A program made the position numbers and the translations under genes. The notes beneath the pieces were generated by a model. It was not told the DNA's origin. It did no database searches and was given only the letters and a program-made list of their open reading frames with translations. From NCBI GenBank assembly GCA_963846565.1, contig CAWJWL010000003.1, positions 496,001 through 560,000 on the forward strand: DNA of 64,000 nucleotides, in the 5' to 3' direction. Below are positions 34,725 through 45,599 of the stretch, in pieces. Every line of letters starts with the position of its first letter. Positions within the stretch are counted from its first letter, which is position 1. This DNA comes from WHSW01 sp963846565. Lineage in GTDB: Bacteria; Actinomycetota; Thermoleophilia; Solirubrobacterales; 70-9.

Positions 34725-35609
34725 CTACAGGTTCGGCCGCGGGGTCAGGGCCATCGCCTCGTTGCGGCCGGTTCGCCAACCACGCCCGTAGCTGGCGATC
34801 CAGATCGCGTCGAGCGCCTTGAACCGGGCGCGCTCGAATCGCCCGGTGACCCCCCAGACGGCGAGGCCGGCAGCGCCGCGAAGGACCTCGCGGGCGACCC
34901 CTGGCCGCCTCGGGACGCCCGGGTAGCGGCGCTCGAGCCAGCGCTGCCCGCCGCCGTAGCGGCGCGCCTTCGCGCGCATCGCCGCCAGCGTCTCCGGGTG
35001 GCGGTGGCCGACCTTGGCCGCGGGCCGGTACTCGACCCCCCAGCCACGCGCGCCGGCGCGCCACGCGAACTCGAAGTCCGCGCCCGAGACGACCTCCTCG
35101 AAGCCACCGAGCTCCCGCCACACCTGGGAGCGGACGAGCGCGTTCGCGGTGCCAACCGCCGGTGAGGGTCCCGTCGCGAGCGGGGTGGCGGCGTGCAGGT
35201 GTCCGCGCGAGCGGTGGTAGCGAGCGATCGTCGAATCCTGGTCGGCGTCGCCCTCGACCTCGCCGGCGAGCATTCCGCACGCCGCCGCCGGGCCCGGGTC
35301 GAAGTACGCGTCGATCAGGTCGGGCGGGAGCAGGCAGTCGGAGTCGACGAACAGCAGCCACTCGTTCGCGGCCTCGCGGGCGCCGACGTTGCGGGCGTAG
35401 TAGGAGGAAGCCAGCTCCCCGGCGCGCACGACGGTGACTCGTTCGCTCCCCGCGACCACCCCGCCAACCGAGTTGTCGGCGACGATCAGCTCGTCGCCCC
35501 GGCGGGTCGCCAGGCCCTCGAGCTGGACGGCGGCGACGGCGGCGTCACTCGCGCTGCCGGCGAACGGCATCACCACGCTGACGGCCGGTCGCTGGCTCTC
35601 GGCGCTCAT
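34725..35609 (-). CDS. Glycosyltransferase family 2, paralog of the GT2-GT4 fusion N-domain
   Basis: A 294-residue GT-A enzyme: VSVVMPFAGS, ELIVADNSVGG, ASSYYARNVGAREAANEW, the metal motif LFVDSDC, LIDAYFDPGP, and the late GADFEFAWRAGARGW. Almost every motif recurs in the first half of the fusion protein at 4084-6222, down to FERARFK near the C-terminus, so the two come from one duplication. ATG at 35609 begins immediately before the first strand. Substrates unknown. Confidence 0.86.
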   Translation of the reverse strand: MSAESQRPAVSVVMPFAGSASDAAVAAVQLEGLATRRGDELIVADNSVGGVVAGSERVTVVRAGELASSYYARNVGAREAANEWLLFVDSDCLLPPDLIDAYFDPGPAAACGMLAGEVEGDADQDSTIARYHRSRGHLHAATPLATGPSPAVGTANALVRSQVWRELGGFEEVVSGADFEFAWRAGARGWGVEYRPAAKVGHRHPETLAAMRAKARRYGGGQRWLERRYPGVPRRPGVAREVLRGAAGLAVWGVTGRFERARFKALDAIWIASYGRGWRTGRNEAMALTPRPNL

Positions 35610-35652
35610 CCGGGCAGCGTACGGTCGCAAGGGGTGCCTACGCTTAGGCGCG

Positions 35653-36711
35653 ATGGAGCGAGGGGCCGGGCGCGACCGCGTACTCACCAGCGGCTGGTAC
35701 GCCGCCAACATCGGCCGGCCTTGCGTACCGGTCGAAGACGTGCTCGGGGACGGCCCGCTTCACCGCGCGCTCGCCCGCACTCGACTCGGTCGTGGCCTCC
35801 TTGTCTATCTGGCGGCGCGCGCGAGCGCCGGCGCGGCAGTGCGCCGGACCGAGCGCGGCACCCTGACCGCGCTCGCACTCAACGCGGCCTTCGGCGGGGC
35901 GCGGATAGTCGTCCTCGAGCTGATTCCCGACCGGCCGGCGCGCCCCGGCTGGCGGCGACCGCTGAAGCGCGCCTGGTTTCGCACCGTCGAGCGGCCGGCA
36001 GTCCGTCGCGGGATGGCGGTCGGGCACGTGTTGAGCAGAGCGGAACGCGACGATCTCGCGACCCGGTTCGGCGTCTCGCCCTCCCGCATCGAGCACGTCC
36101 CCTTCGCGCTCACCCGGACCGGTGCGCTCGAACCGCGCCCAGCCAGCGAGCGGGAGGGCGTGCTCGCCTCCGGCCGCGCCGCCTGCGACTGGGAGACATT
36201 GTTCGCGGCGGCCGCCGGCTCAACGTGGTCGTTGACGGTGGTCTGCGGCGCGGAGCACCGTGCCCGGGTCGAAGCGCTGAACGCCGACCAAGGCGCGCGA
36301 GTGTTCTCCGAGATCTCGCGTCTCGAGCACGACCGGCTGATGGAAGCCGCGGCCGTCTTCGCAATGCCGCTCCACGACGACGGTCTCAGTGCCGGTCAGG
36401 TGCGCCTGATGACGGCGACCGAGCTCGGCACACCGGTGATCACGAGCCGCGTGCGCACGCTTGCCGACTATGTCGTCGAGGGAGAGACCGCAGTCGTCGT
36501 CGCCCCCGGCGACCCGGCGGCGTTCCGTGCCGCGATCGACTCCGCGCTTGCCGATCCAACGTCCCGGCGGCGGATCGCGGACGCAGCCCTTCGTCGCGGG
36601 CAGAGCCGCACCTACGCGGACTACTTCGCGGATGTCGGGTCGATGCTCGAGCGTGTGCTCGGGACCGAGCGAGGCGCGGAGAGCGAGGCGGCGCATGCTG
36701 CGGCGCCTTAG
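35653..36711 (+). CDS. Glycosyltransferase (GT-B, GT4-like)
   Basis: About 352 residues in a GT-B layout. The N-terminal part has VLTSGWYAANIGRPC and RIVVLELIPDRP; the C-terminal Rossmann half has AVGHVLSRAERDDLATRFGV, EGVLASGRAACDWETL, FAMPLHDDGLSAGQVRLMTATELGTPVITS, where GT4 enzymes hold the nucleotide sugar. ATG at 35653 begins the protein-like stretch. It is divergent from the GT2 gene at 34725, and its end overlaps the methyltransferase start by 17 bases. Confidence 0.75.
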   Translation: MERGAGRDRVLTSGWYAANIGRPCVPVEDVLGDGPLHRALARTRLGRGLLVYLAARASAGAAVRRTERGTLTALALNAAFGGARIVVLELIPDRPARPGWRRPLKRAWFRTVERPAVRRGMAVGHVLSRAERDDLATRFGVSPSRIEHVPFALTRTGALEPRPASEREGVLASGRAACDWETLFAAAAGSTWSLTVVCGAEHRARVEALNADQGARVFSEISRLEHDRLMEAAAVFAMPLHDDGLSAGQVRLMTATELGTPVITSRVRTLADYVVEGETAVVVAPGDPAAFRAAIDSALADPTSRRRIADAALRRGQSRTYADYFADVGSMLERVLGTERGAESEAAHAAAP

Positions 36712-37270
36712 GCGCAGGCGGGACGCCCGTCCCTCCCGCGAGCCCTTCGTCCGCGAGGTGCTCGCCCCGGGCGGGGTCGGGGCGGAGATCGGCGTCCAGC
36801 GCGGCGACTTCACCGCCGTCCTGCTCGAGCACGCCGCGCCGCGGCGCCTTCACCTCTTCGACCTCTGGTACGAGCTCGGCCCGGAGTGGCACTGGGGCGA
36901 GGGCAACCGCTCGACCGCTGCAGCCCTTGCCGGTGTGATCGAACGGTTCGAACGCGAGCTCGGCGAGGGGCGGGTGCGCCTCAACATCGGCGACGACCTC
37001 GTTCAGCTGGAGACGTTCCCGGATGGCTACTTCGATTGGGTCTACCTCGACAGCTCGCACCTGTATGGGCACACCCGCAGCGAGCTCGAGCTGCTCACGC
37101 GCAAGGTCGGCCCGGATGGCGTGATCGCGGGCGACGACTGGCTCCCGGATCCCGAGCACCCCCATCACGGTGTGTACCGGGCGGTGAACGAGCTGGTCGC
37201 CGGCGGCAGCCACCGGCTCGTCTACGCCGACGAGGCCGACCTGCAGTGGGCGCTCCGCCGCGCCCATTGA
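36695..37270 (+). CDS. Class I SAM-dependent methyltransferase (Methyltransf_24 type)
   Basis: A 191-residue protein: basic N-terminus (MLRRLRRRRDAR), AEIGVQRGDFTAVLLE (SAM loop), LHLFDLWYE, then FDWVYLDSSHLYGHTRSEL and GVIAGDDW. The DSSH and GDDW pairs mark the class that includes sugar O-methyltransferases and CmcI-like enzymes. ATG at 36695 overlaps the upstream glycosyltransferase end, so the two are co-expressed; methylation of a glycan terminus is plausible. Confidence 0.82.
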   Translation: MLRRLRRRRDARPSREPFVREVLAPGGVGAEIGVQRGDFTAVLLEHAAPRRLHLFDLWYELGPEWHWGEGNRSTAAALAGVIERFERELGEGRVRLNIGDDLVQLETFPDGYFDWVYLDSSHLYGHTRSELELLTRKVGPDGVIAGDDWLPDPEHPHHGVYRAVNELVAGGSHRLVYADEADLQWALRRAH

Positions 37271-37274
37271 CGGT

Positions 37275-38814
37275 TTAGCGGGCGATCAGCGAGCGCCCGG
37301 TCATCGCCGCCGGCTGTTCGAGGCCGAGCAGCGCGAGCGCCGTCGGCGCGACGTCGGCGAGGATCCCGGGACCCTCCAGCTCGATGCCCTGGACGGTGAC
37401 GATCAGCGGCACCGGGTTGAGCGAATGAGCCGTGTTCGGTGAGCCGTCGGGTTCGAGCATGTGGTCAGCGTTGCCGTGGTCGGCGGTGACTATCGCCGCG
37501 CCGCCGCCGCCGGTGACGGTCTCCAGGACCCGCCCGAGGCAGGCGTCGACGGCTTCGACCGCGGCGATCGCCGCCGGGATCTGGCCGCTGTGGCCGACCA
37601 TGTCCGGATTGGCGAAGTTGATGATCGCCGAAGCGGGGCGAGACCTCCTCCCACGCCTCGCAGAACGCGCTCGCCGCGCCGGCGGCGCTCATCTCGGGCT
37701 TCAGGTCGTAGGTCGCGACCTCGCGCGGAGACGGGACCATCCGCCGCTCCTCCCCCTCCCATTCCCGCTCACGACCGCCGTTGAAGAAGTAGGTGACGTG
37801 CGCGTACTTCTCGGTCTCGGCCACGTGCACCTGGGGCGCGCCGTTCGCCGCCAGCACCTCGGCGAGCGTCGTCGCCGGCGCATTCGGTGGGAAGGCGACG
37901 GGGTACGGCCAGCCCTCGCGGTACCGGGTCATCGTCGTCAGGGTGATGTCCGGGAGGCGCCCGCGCGGGAACTCGTCGAAGTCGTCCTCCCCGAGCGCCC
38001 GGACGAGCTGACGGGCGCGGTCGGGCCGGAAGTTGAAGTGGAGGATCGCGTCCCCGTCGCTGACGCCGTCGTAATCGCCGATCACCGTCGGGCGGATGAA
38101 CTCGTCGGTCTCGCCGCGCTCGCGGGCCGCGGCGAGCGCCGCGGAGGGGGTCTCGGCCTCGAGTCCTTCGGCGTGGACGATCGAGTCGTAGGCCAGCTTC
38201 ACCCGCTCCCAGCGGCCGTCGCGGTCCATGCCGAAGTAGCGGCCGCCGATCGTCCCGATCCGCCCGGCGTGCCGAAGCCAGCGCTCGAGCTCGCCGAGGT
38301 AGCCCTCGGCCGAGGTGGGCAGCGTGTCGCGCCCGTCGGTGAACGCGTGCACGACGACGTCGGGGACGCCCTCGGACGCCGCCATCTCGATGCAGGCCTC
38401 GATGTGCTCCCAGCCCGAGTGGACGCCGCCGTCGGAGACGAGGCCGACCAGGTGCAGGCGCCCTCTCGCGCCCGAGCGGGCGGCCTCGCAGGCCGCCTTC
38501 AGCACCTCCTTCTCGAAGAACGAGCCGTCGGCGATCCCGTCGTCGATCCGCAGCAGATCCTGCTTCACCACCGCGCCGGCCCCGAGGTTGAGATGGCCGA
38601 CCTCGGAGTTGCCCATCTGCCCGTCGGGGAGGCCGACGTCGCGGCCGCTCGCCGAGAGCGTCGTGTGCGGGAAAGAGTCCCAGAGCCGGTCGAAGACCGG
38701 CGTCTCTGCCTGGCTGATCGCGTTCCCCGGCCCGGGCTCGGCGAGTCCCCAGCCGTCGAGGATGATGAGGGCGAGCGCGGGCACTGAAACATTCTGTGGA
38801 CCGCCTGTCGACAT
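37275..38814 (-). pseudogene. gpmI: 2,3-bisphosphoglycerate-independent phosphoglycerate mutase, frameshifted
   Basis: Interconverts 3- and 2-phosphoglycerate in glycolysis with Mn at the active site. ATG 38814 leads to LIILDGWG, the phosphoserine loop MGNSEVGHLNLGAG, SDGGVHSGWEH, VVHAFTDGRDTLP, FNFRPDRARQ and KYAHVTYFFNGG. At EEVSPRF the frame breaks; the next frame continues with INFANPDMVGHSG, VTADHGNADHM and the C-terminus. Removing one C at ~37629 restores 512 residues, the family norm, with both metal sites intact. A glycolytic enzyme is unlikely to be truly broken, so a sequence insertion is favoured. Confidence 0.88.
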
Positions 38815-38861
38815 CGCCACGGCAGCGTAGACATCGCCGCCCGAGCAGCTAGCTTTCGCCC

Positions 38862-39575
38862 GTGGCCGAGACGCCCCGTCGCCCCGACGCCGCGGCACTC
38901 GAGCGGATGCACGAGCGCTGGCGCGCCTTCGCCCGCGAGGATCCGCGTCACTACGTCGCGGCCAACCGCAAGCAATGGAACGCGGAGGCCTTCTACGCAA
39001 TGGGCAAGGGCCTCGCGGACGAGATCGTCGCCTGGGCCGGCGAGGCGATCGGTCAGCGGCGCATGCTCGAGATCGGCTGCGGCGCCGGTCGCATGCTCGC
39101 CGCGTTCGCGCCCCACTTCGACCGTGTCGACGGCGTGGACATCTCCGCCGAAATGCTCGAGGAGGCACGCCCGTACATGCCGCCCAATGTCCATTTGCAC
39201 TCGACGGATGGAGCGGACCTGAGGGCGATCGAGGACGGGAGCATCGACCTCGTCGTTTCCATCCAGGTGTTCCAACACGTGCCGGACCACTGCGTGATCG
39301 CCGCCTACCTGGCGGAAACCGAGCGCGTGCTCGGGCCCGGAGGTCGGGCGATCCTCCAGTTCGACTCGCGCCGCCGATCGCGCCTGCGGTCCGTCGTACT
39401 CGCGCTTCCCGACCCGCTTCTGCCCCGAGATCACCGCCGCTATATCCGCCGCTACCCCGTCGGCGCCGAATGGCCTCGCGAGGCCGCTGCCGCCGCCGGG
39501 CTCACACTCGTCGACGAGCGCCGAGCGGGCACGGACGAGCACCTGGTTCTGCTCGAGCGCCCGGATTCCGGCTAG
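38862..39575 (+). CDS. Class I SAM-dependent methyltransferase
   Basis: A 237-residue protein with LEIGCGAGRMLAAF (motif I), VDGVDISAEML, SIDLVVSIQVFQHVPD (motif II) and GPGGRAILQFD. The N-terminal helices (ALERMHERWRAFAREDPRHYV) form a cap. Target unknown. GTG start. It reads rightward inside the leftward glycolysis run, between gpmI and tpiA, and ends 4 bases into the convergent tpiA stop region. Confidence 0.8.
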   Translation: MAETPRRPDAAALERMHERWRAFAREDPRHYVAANRKQWNAEAFYAMGKGLADEIVAWAGEAIGQRRMLEIGCGAGRMLAAFAPHFDRVDGVDISAEMLEEARPYMPPNVHLHSTDGADLRAIEDGSIDLVVSIQVFQHVPDHCVIAAYLAETERVLGPGGRAILQFDSRRRSRLRSVVLALPDPLLPRDHRRYIRRYPVGAEWPREAAAAAGLTLVDERRAGTDEHLVLLERPDSG

Positions 39576-40322
39576 GGGCTCGCGGCCTTGCAGATCGCGG
39601 CGAAGTCGCCGGGGTCGAGCGAGGCGCCGCCGACGAGGCCGCCGTCGATGTCCGGCTGGGCGAGGAGCCCGGCCGCGTTCGCGGGCTTCATCGACCCGCC
39701 GTAGAGAATCCGCACGGCCTCGGCCGCCGTCTGGTCGATCGCGGCGAGACGCGTGCGGATGAAGGCGCACGCTTCCTGCGCCTGCTCGTCGCTCGCCGTG
39801 CGCCCGGTCCCGATCGCCCAGATCGGCTCGTAGGCGACGACGACGCCGGCGAGCTGAGCGCCCGCGACCTGCGCCACATCGGCGTCGAGCTGACGCTCGA
39901 TGACGGCCTCGGTCTCCCCCGCGTCGCGCTGCGCCTCGGTCTCGCCGACGCAGAGGATCGGGATCAGCCCGGCGTCGAGAGCCGCCGGCAGCTTCTGGGC
40001 CAGAGCCTCGTCCGTCTCGCCGAAGAGCTCACGCCGCTCGGAATGGCCGAGGACGACGACGCGGACCCCGAGCTCCGTGAGCATCGGCGCGGCGAGCTCG
40101 CCGGTGAAGGCGCCGCTCGGCTCCTGGTGCATGTTCTGGGCGCCGATCCATACCTGCCCGCCGTCGACCGCGTCGATCGACGCCGCGAGCGCCGTCGCCG
40201 GCGGGCAGACCGCGATGTCGCAGTTGAAACCGTCGGCCCCACCGGAGAAGCGGCCGAAGAACTCGAGCGCCTCGGCGACCGTCTTGTTCATCTTCCAGTT
40301 CGCCGCGATGAAGTTTCTGCGG

Positions 40323-40330
<8 letters not shown>
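39572..40330 (-). CDS. tpiA: Triosephosphate isomerase
   Basis: Interconverts dihydroxyacetone phosphate and glyceraldehyde-3-phosphate. The 252-residue barrel shows FIAANWKMNKT (substrate Lys), VLGHSERRELFGE (catalytic His), VVAYEPIWAIGTG (catalytic Glu), and YGGSMKPANA for the phosphate loop. GTG start at 40330, overlapping the pgk stop by 8 bases, so translation is likely coupled. It is the third gene of the gap-pgk-tpiA operon. Confidence 0.96.
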
Positions 40331-41504
<1,174 letters not shown>

Positions 41505-41519
41505 GCGATCAGGCGCAAC

Positions 41520-42545
41520 TCAGGCGACGGCGGGTTCGCGCTCGAGCACCTTCGCCGCGAGCTCGACGACCCGGTTCGAGTAGCCCCACTCGTTGTCGTA
41601 CCAGGCGAAGACCTTGACGAAGTCCCCGTCGATGACGATCGTCTGCTCGGCGTCGAAGATCGACGAGTGCGTGTCCTTGACGATGTCCGTGGAGACGATC
41701 GGGTCCTCGGTGTAGGCGAGGATCCCGGCGAGCGGGCCCTCGGCGGCCTCGCGAACGGCCGCGTTGATCTCCTCGGCGGTCGTCTCGCGCGATGCCTGGA
41801 ACGTCAGGTCGACGAGCGAGCCGGTCGGGACCGGCGCCCGGACGGCGGTGCCGCTGAGCTTGCCGTTCAGCTCGGGGAGCACGAGGCCGACGGCCTTCGC
41901 CGCCCCGGTCGAGGCCGGGATCAGGTTGAGCGCCGCGGCCCGGGCCCGGCGCAGGTCCTTGTGCGGCATGTCCTGGAGCCGCTGGTCGGCGGTGTAGGCG
42001 TGGATCGTCGTCATCAGGCCGCGCTCGATCCCGACCGAGTCGTTCAGGACCTTGGCGACCGGCGCGAGGCAGTTCGTCGTGCAGGAGGCGTTCGAGATGA
42101 TGTTGTGGCTCTCGGGGTCGTAGTCGCGCTCGAAGTTGACCCCGAGGGCGACGGTGACGTCCGGGTCCGTCGCCGGAGCCGAGATGATCACCTTCTTCGC
42201 GCCCGCGTCGAGATGCTTCGAGGCATCGGGCCGCTTCGTGAACAGGCCGGTCGACTCGATTACTACGTCGACCCCGAGCTCGCCCCACGGCAGAGCGGCG
42301 GGGTCGCGCTCGGCGAGCACCTTGATCTCGTTGCCGTCGACGGTGATCGAACCGTCGCCGGCCTCGACCTCGCCGGGGAAGCGGCCGAGGATCGAGTCGT
42401 ACTTGAGCAGGTGAGCGAGCGTCTCCGGGTCGGTGATGTCGTTGACGGCGACGAACTCGAGTTCGCTCCCCGCCTCATACGCGGCGCGGAAGAGGTTCCT
42501 GCCGATCCGCCCGAAGCCGTTGATGCCCACCTTGACTTTCGCCAT
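41520..42545 (-). CDS. gap: Glyceraldehyde-3-phosphate dehydrogenase, NAD-type
   Basis: Oxidises and phosphorylates glyceraldehyde-3-phosphate. In 341 residues it shows INGFGRIGRN, FVAVNDI (acidic Asp of NAD specificity), IESTGLFTK, the active-site SNASCTTNCLAP with catalytic Cys, and DNEWGYSNRVVE. ATG start preceded by GGAGAAGG on the minus strand. First gene of the gap-pgk-tpiA run; the gene to its right is a VOC protein rather than the whiA often found in this position. Confidence 0.97.
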   Translation of the reverse strand: MAKVKVGINGFGRIGRNLFRAAYEAGSELEFVAVNDITDPETLAHLLKYDSILGRFPGEVEAGDGSITVDGNEIKVLAERDPAALPWGELGVDVVIESTGLFTKRPDASKHLDAGAKKVIISAPATDPDVTVALGVNFERDYDPESHNIISNASCTTNCLAPVAKVLNDSVGIERGLMTTIHAYTADQRLQDMPHKDLRRARAAALNLIPASTGAAKAVGLVLPELNGKLSGTAVRAPVPTGSLVDLTFQASRETTAEEINAAVREAAEGPLAGILAYTEDPIVSTDIVKDTHSSIFDAEQTIVIDGDFVKVFAWYDNEWGYSNRVVELAAKVLEREPAVA

Positions 42546-42584
42546 CCTTCTCCAGTTCCTTTCAGTTCGATTCTTGGAAGTCGC

Positions 42585-42947
42585 TCAGTTGGCCGCGACC
42601 GCAACCTCAACCCGGTTCCCGTCGGGGTCGCGGAGGTACGCCGAGTAGTAGCTGTTACCACCGTACTCAGGGCGCGGTCCGGGTGACCCTTCGTCGGCGC
42701 CGCCCGCCTTGACGCCCTCCTCCCAGGATCCCTTGACGGCCGAAATCCCACTCGCCGTGAAACAGACGTGGCCGCCGCCGGCGCCGCCGGCGCGGGACTG
42801 GGCGAAGAAGACCGGGCGGACGATGCCCCAGGCGATCACCGTGTCCTCCTCGATGTGGCGCCGCCAACCGAGCGCGCCGAGTACGGCGTCGTAGAAGCGG
42901 CCACTGCGCTCAAGCTCCTCGACGGCGACGCTGACATGGTGAATCAC
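42585..42947 (-). CDS. VOC family (glyoxalase/bleomycin-resistance-like) protein
   Basis: A 120-residue single-module protein of the vicinal oxygen chelate fold: IHHVSVAVEELERSGRFYD at the start, GGGHVCFTA in the middle and YLRDPDGNRVEV at the end, giving His and Glu metal ligands. These modules act in metal-dependent chemistry or ligand binding; substrate unknown. GTG at 42947 is preferred to TTG at 42965 because the fold begins there. It lies between an ABC exporter and gap on the same strand. Confidence 0.82.
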   Translation of the reverse strand: MIHHVSVAVEELERSGRFYDAVLGALGWRRHIEEDTVIAWGIVRPVFFAQSRAGGAGGGHVCFTASGISAVKGSWEEGVKAGGADEGSPGPRPEYGGNSYYSAYLRDPDGNRVEVAVAAN

Positions 42948-42977
42948 GCGATCTAACCTACCCAAACCGAGCCGCGA

Positions 42978-43748
42978 TCAGGACGAGCGCGGCGCCCAGC
43001 GAAAGAACTTGAGCGAGAGCAGGAGGCCGACGACGCCCCAGGCCGCCACGATCGCGAGTTGCCCCCACTCGAACCCGGCGCCGACCGTGTTCGGCGAGAA
43101 GGCGGTGAAGAACGCCTCGAAGAAGTGGCGGACCGGGAAGAGGTCGGCGAACTTGAGGACGCCTTCGGGAATCTCGCTCTCCGGGATGAAGACACCCGAG
43201 AGGAAGTAGAGAGGCAGCAGGGCGACGTTCGAGATCGGCGCGGCGGCGTCCTGCGACGGGATCGCCGCCGAGAGCGCGACGCCGAGGCAACAGAACGAGG
43301 CGGCGCCGACGGCGAGCGTGACCAGCACCGCCGGAATCCGCTCCCACGGAACGTCCACCCCGTAGAGAATGCGGCCGACGGCGGTGACGACGATCACGAG
43401 CAGGACGGAGACGACGATCGCATTGCCGACCCGGCCGGCGAAGAAGACCCAGTTCGGCAGCGGCGTGCCGCGACCCCGCTTCAATACGCCGGTCTCGCGG
43501 TCGACCGCGAGCGAGATCGAGAGGCTCTGGCAGGTGGCCGAGCAGACGGCCAGGGTGACGATCGCCGGCACGTAGTAGGTCGTTGTCTTCACCCCGAGGG
43601 TCTCGACGGTGTCGTTGCCGAAGATCGTCGCGAAGATGATCAGGAAGATCAGCGGCAGGGCGACCGTGAAGAAGACCGAGGCGGGGTTGCGCCAGAACTG
43701 CTTCTGGTCGAAGCGGAACTGATGCGTGGCCAGCGCAATGCTGCTCAC
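42978..43748 (-). CDS. ABC-2 type transporter permease
   Basis: A 256-residue membrane protein with about six hydrophobic helices. Markers are QFWRNPASVFFTVALPLIFLIIF near the start, a cytosolic loop KRGRGTPLPNW, and the PLYFLSGVFIP motif near the end, as in daunorubicin-resistance and NodJ-type exporters. GTG start overlapping the ATPase stop (GTGA), so the two make one exporter. Cargo unknown; a lipid or small molecule is typical. Confidence 0.87.
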   Translation of the reverse strand: MSSIALATHQFRFDQKQFWRNPASVFFTVALPLIFLIIFATIFGNDTVETLGVKTTTYYVPAIVTLAVCSATCQSLSISLAVDRETGVLKRGRGTPLPNWVFFAGRVGNAIVVSVLLVIVVTAVGRILYGVDVPWERIPAVLVTLAVGAASFCCLGVALSAAIPSQDAAAPISNVALLPLYFLSGVFIPESEIPEGVLKFADLFPVRHFFEAFFTAFSPNTVGAGFEWGQLAIVAAWGVVGLLLSLKFFRWAPRSS

Positions 43749-44666
43749 CGGTCGTCCTCCGGCGCGTCGCCCGTGAGCTCGAGGTAGATGTCCTCGAGGC
43801 TCGGGCGGTGGACCTCGAGCGCGTCGAGGTCGACCCGGCGCTCGAGCGCCCACCCGGTGAGCCGGTTGAGCGTCTCGACCGGGTCGCGGGTGGTGAGCTC
43901 GAGTTCGCCGTTCGACGAATCGCCGAACTCGAGGCCGGGCGGGAGGTCCGTGCGGTCGATCCCCGCCGGCAGCCGGAAGCTGACCGTCGCCGGGCGGAGC
44001 TCGCGATCGCCGAGCTCGTCGGGCCGCCCCTCGGCGACGATCTTCCCTGCGGAGATGATTGCCACGCGGTCGGCGAGGCGCTGCGCCTCGTCCATGTAGT
44101 GGGTGGTGAGGAAGACCGTCTTCCCGAGGCGCTTCAGGTTCTCGATCACGTCCCATGCCTGGCGGCGGGCGGAGGGGTCGAAGCCGGTCGTCGGCTCGTC
44201 GAGGAACAGCAGCTCAGGGTCCCCGATCAGGGCGATGCCGACGTCGAGGCGGCGCTGCTGTCCGCCGGAGAGCTTGCCGGCACGGATCTCCGCCTTCGCC
44301 TCGAGGCCGGCGAGCTCGATCGTCTCGTCGACGCCGCGGGGCGAGCGGAAGTACCCCGCGTACATCGTCAGCGTCTCGCGCACGGAGAGCTCGGGGATCA
44401 TCCGGCATTGCTGGAGGACTAGCCCGATGCGCTCGCGCCACTCGCGGGTCGGCGTGGCCGGGTCGAGCCCGAGCACGCTGACCTCGCCCTCGGTTCGCTC
44501 CCGGTAGCCCTCGAGCACCTCGACCGTGGTGGTCTTCCCGGCGCCGTTCAGGCCCGAGGAAGGCGAACACCTCGCCCGGGCTCACCTCGAGATCGATCCC
44601 CCTCACCGCCTCGAACTCGTCGTAGGACTTGCGCAGGCCCGTGACCCGGATGGCGGCGTCGCTCAC
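43745..44666 (-). pseudogene. ABC transporter ATP-binding protein, frameshifted at Walker A
   Basis: The ATPase of an ABC-2 exporter. From GTG 44666: IRVTGLRKSYDEFEAVRGIDLEV and VFAFLGP, then the frame breaks where the P-loop should be. The next frame has a Gly-Ala-Gly-Lys-Thr-encoding stretch, then LEGYRERTEGEVSVLG, a Q-loop LVLQQ, the signature LSGGQQRRLDVG, LLFLDEPTTGFDP and a switch His in FLTTHYMDEA. Removing one C at ~44549 gives PNGAGKTTT and 306 residues. The C-terminal ~80 residues match the DrrA-type extension. Sequence insertion is likelier than real loss, since the partner permease is intact. Confidence 0.85.
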
Positions 44667-44701
44667 CGAGGCGAGGTTAGAGGGAACAAATTCGCGCGGG
44701 C

Positions 44702-45598
44702 TTACTGAAGGTCGACGTCCCGGTGCACCACTCTCAGCGCGACGTCGTCGCGCGTTTCGAGGTGGCGGGCAATGCGGTCGGCGACCGTGATCGAGCGGTG
44801 GCGCCCGCCGGTGCAGCCGATGGCGACGGTGAGGTGGGCCTTGCCCTCGCCGATGTACGCGGGCAGGAGGAAGTCGAGCAGCGGCAGGAGGCGCTCGTAG
44901 TACTCGCTCGCCAGGTCTCCCGCCTCGACGTGCTCGACGACGGCGGCGTCGCGTCCGGTGAGCGGCCGCAGGTCCTCGCGGTAGTGCGGGTTCGGGAGGA
45001 AGCGGACGTCGAACATCAGGTCGGCGTCCCTCGGTGGCCCGTTCTTGAACCCGAACGTGAGGATCGTCAGCGCCAGCTTCGAGGTCGAGCGAGGGCCGAG
45101 CAGGTCCGTCGTGATCCGGCGGCGCAGCATCGCCCCGGTCAGTCCGGTGGTGTCGACGACGAAGTCCGCGCGCTCGCGCAGGAGGCCCAGCACCTCGCGC
45201 TCCGCCCGGATCCCGTCGATGATGCGGCCGTCCGGCGCCAGCGGATGGCGGCGGCGCGTCTCCTTGAAGCGGTTGACGAGCGTCTCCTCGCTCGCCTCGA
45301 GAAAGAGGACGGTCGGATCGAGCCCACCCTCCTCGAGCTCGCCCAGGACCGCGATCAGGTCGGCGAAGTAGTCGCCGCCGCGGACGTCGGTGACGACGGC
45401 AGCACGGCGCACGTTCGAGCCCTGGTGGCGAAAGAGCTCGCCGAGCGCGGCGATCATCCGCGGCGGCAGGTTGTCGACGCAGAAGTACCCGGAGTCCTCG
45501 AAGGCGGCGATCGCCTCCGACTTGCCGGCTCCCGAGTAACCGCTGATCACGAACAGATCGACCGGCGCGCCGAAGAGCCTCTCCTCGCTGCCCGCCAC
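44702..45598 (-). CDS. rapZ: RNase adapter / nucleotide-binding protein RapZ (YvcJ)
   Basis: A 298-residue protein with the P-loop ISGYSGAGKSEA, the DNLPP motif, and the C-terminal domain markers KNGPPRDADLMFDVRFLPNPHY and GCTGGRHRS. In E. coli RapZ guides RNase E to the GlmZ RNA; in actinobacteria and Firmicutes the role is less clear. GTG start one base after the uvrC stop. The usual neighbours yvcK and whiA are absent here; an ABC exporter follows instead. Confidence 0.94.
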   Translation of the reverse strand: MAGSEERLFGAPVDLFVISGYSGAGKSEAIAAFEDSGYFCVDNLPPRMIAALGELFRHQGSNVRRAAVVTDVRGGDYFADLIAVLGELEEGGLDPTVLFLEASEETLVNRFKETRRRHPLAPDGRIIDGIRAEREVLGLLRERADFVVDTTGLTGAMLRRRITTDLLGPRSTSKLALTILTFGFKNGPPRDADLMFDVRFLPNPHYREDLRPLTGRDAAVVEHVEAGDLASEYYERLLPLLDFLLPAYIGEGKAHLTVAIGCTGGRHRSITVADRIARHLETRDDVALRVVHRDVDLQ

Positions 45599-45599
45599 G

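Noticed and set aside
35193..36938. Long plus-strand open frame of 581 codons
   Set aside because: Arg/Pro-rich translation with no motifs, running antisense to the GT2 gene and out of frame with the GT-B gene; a shadow of high GC content.
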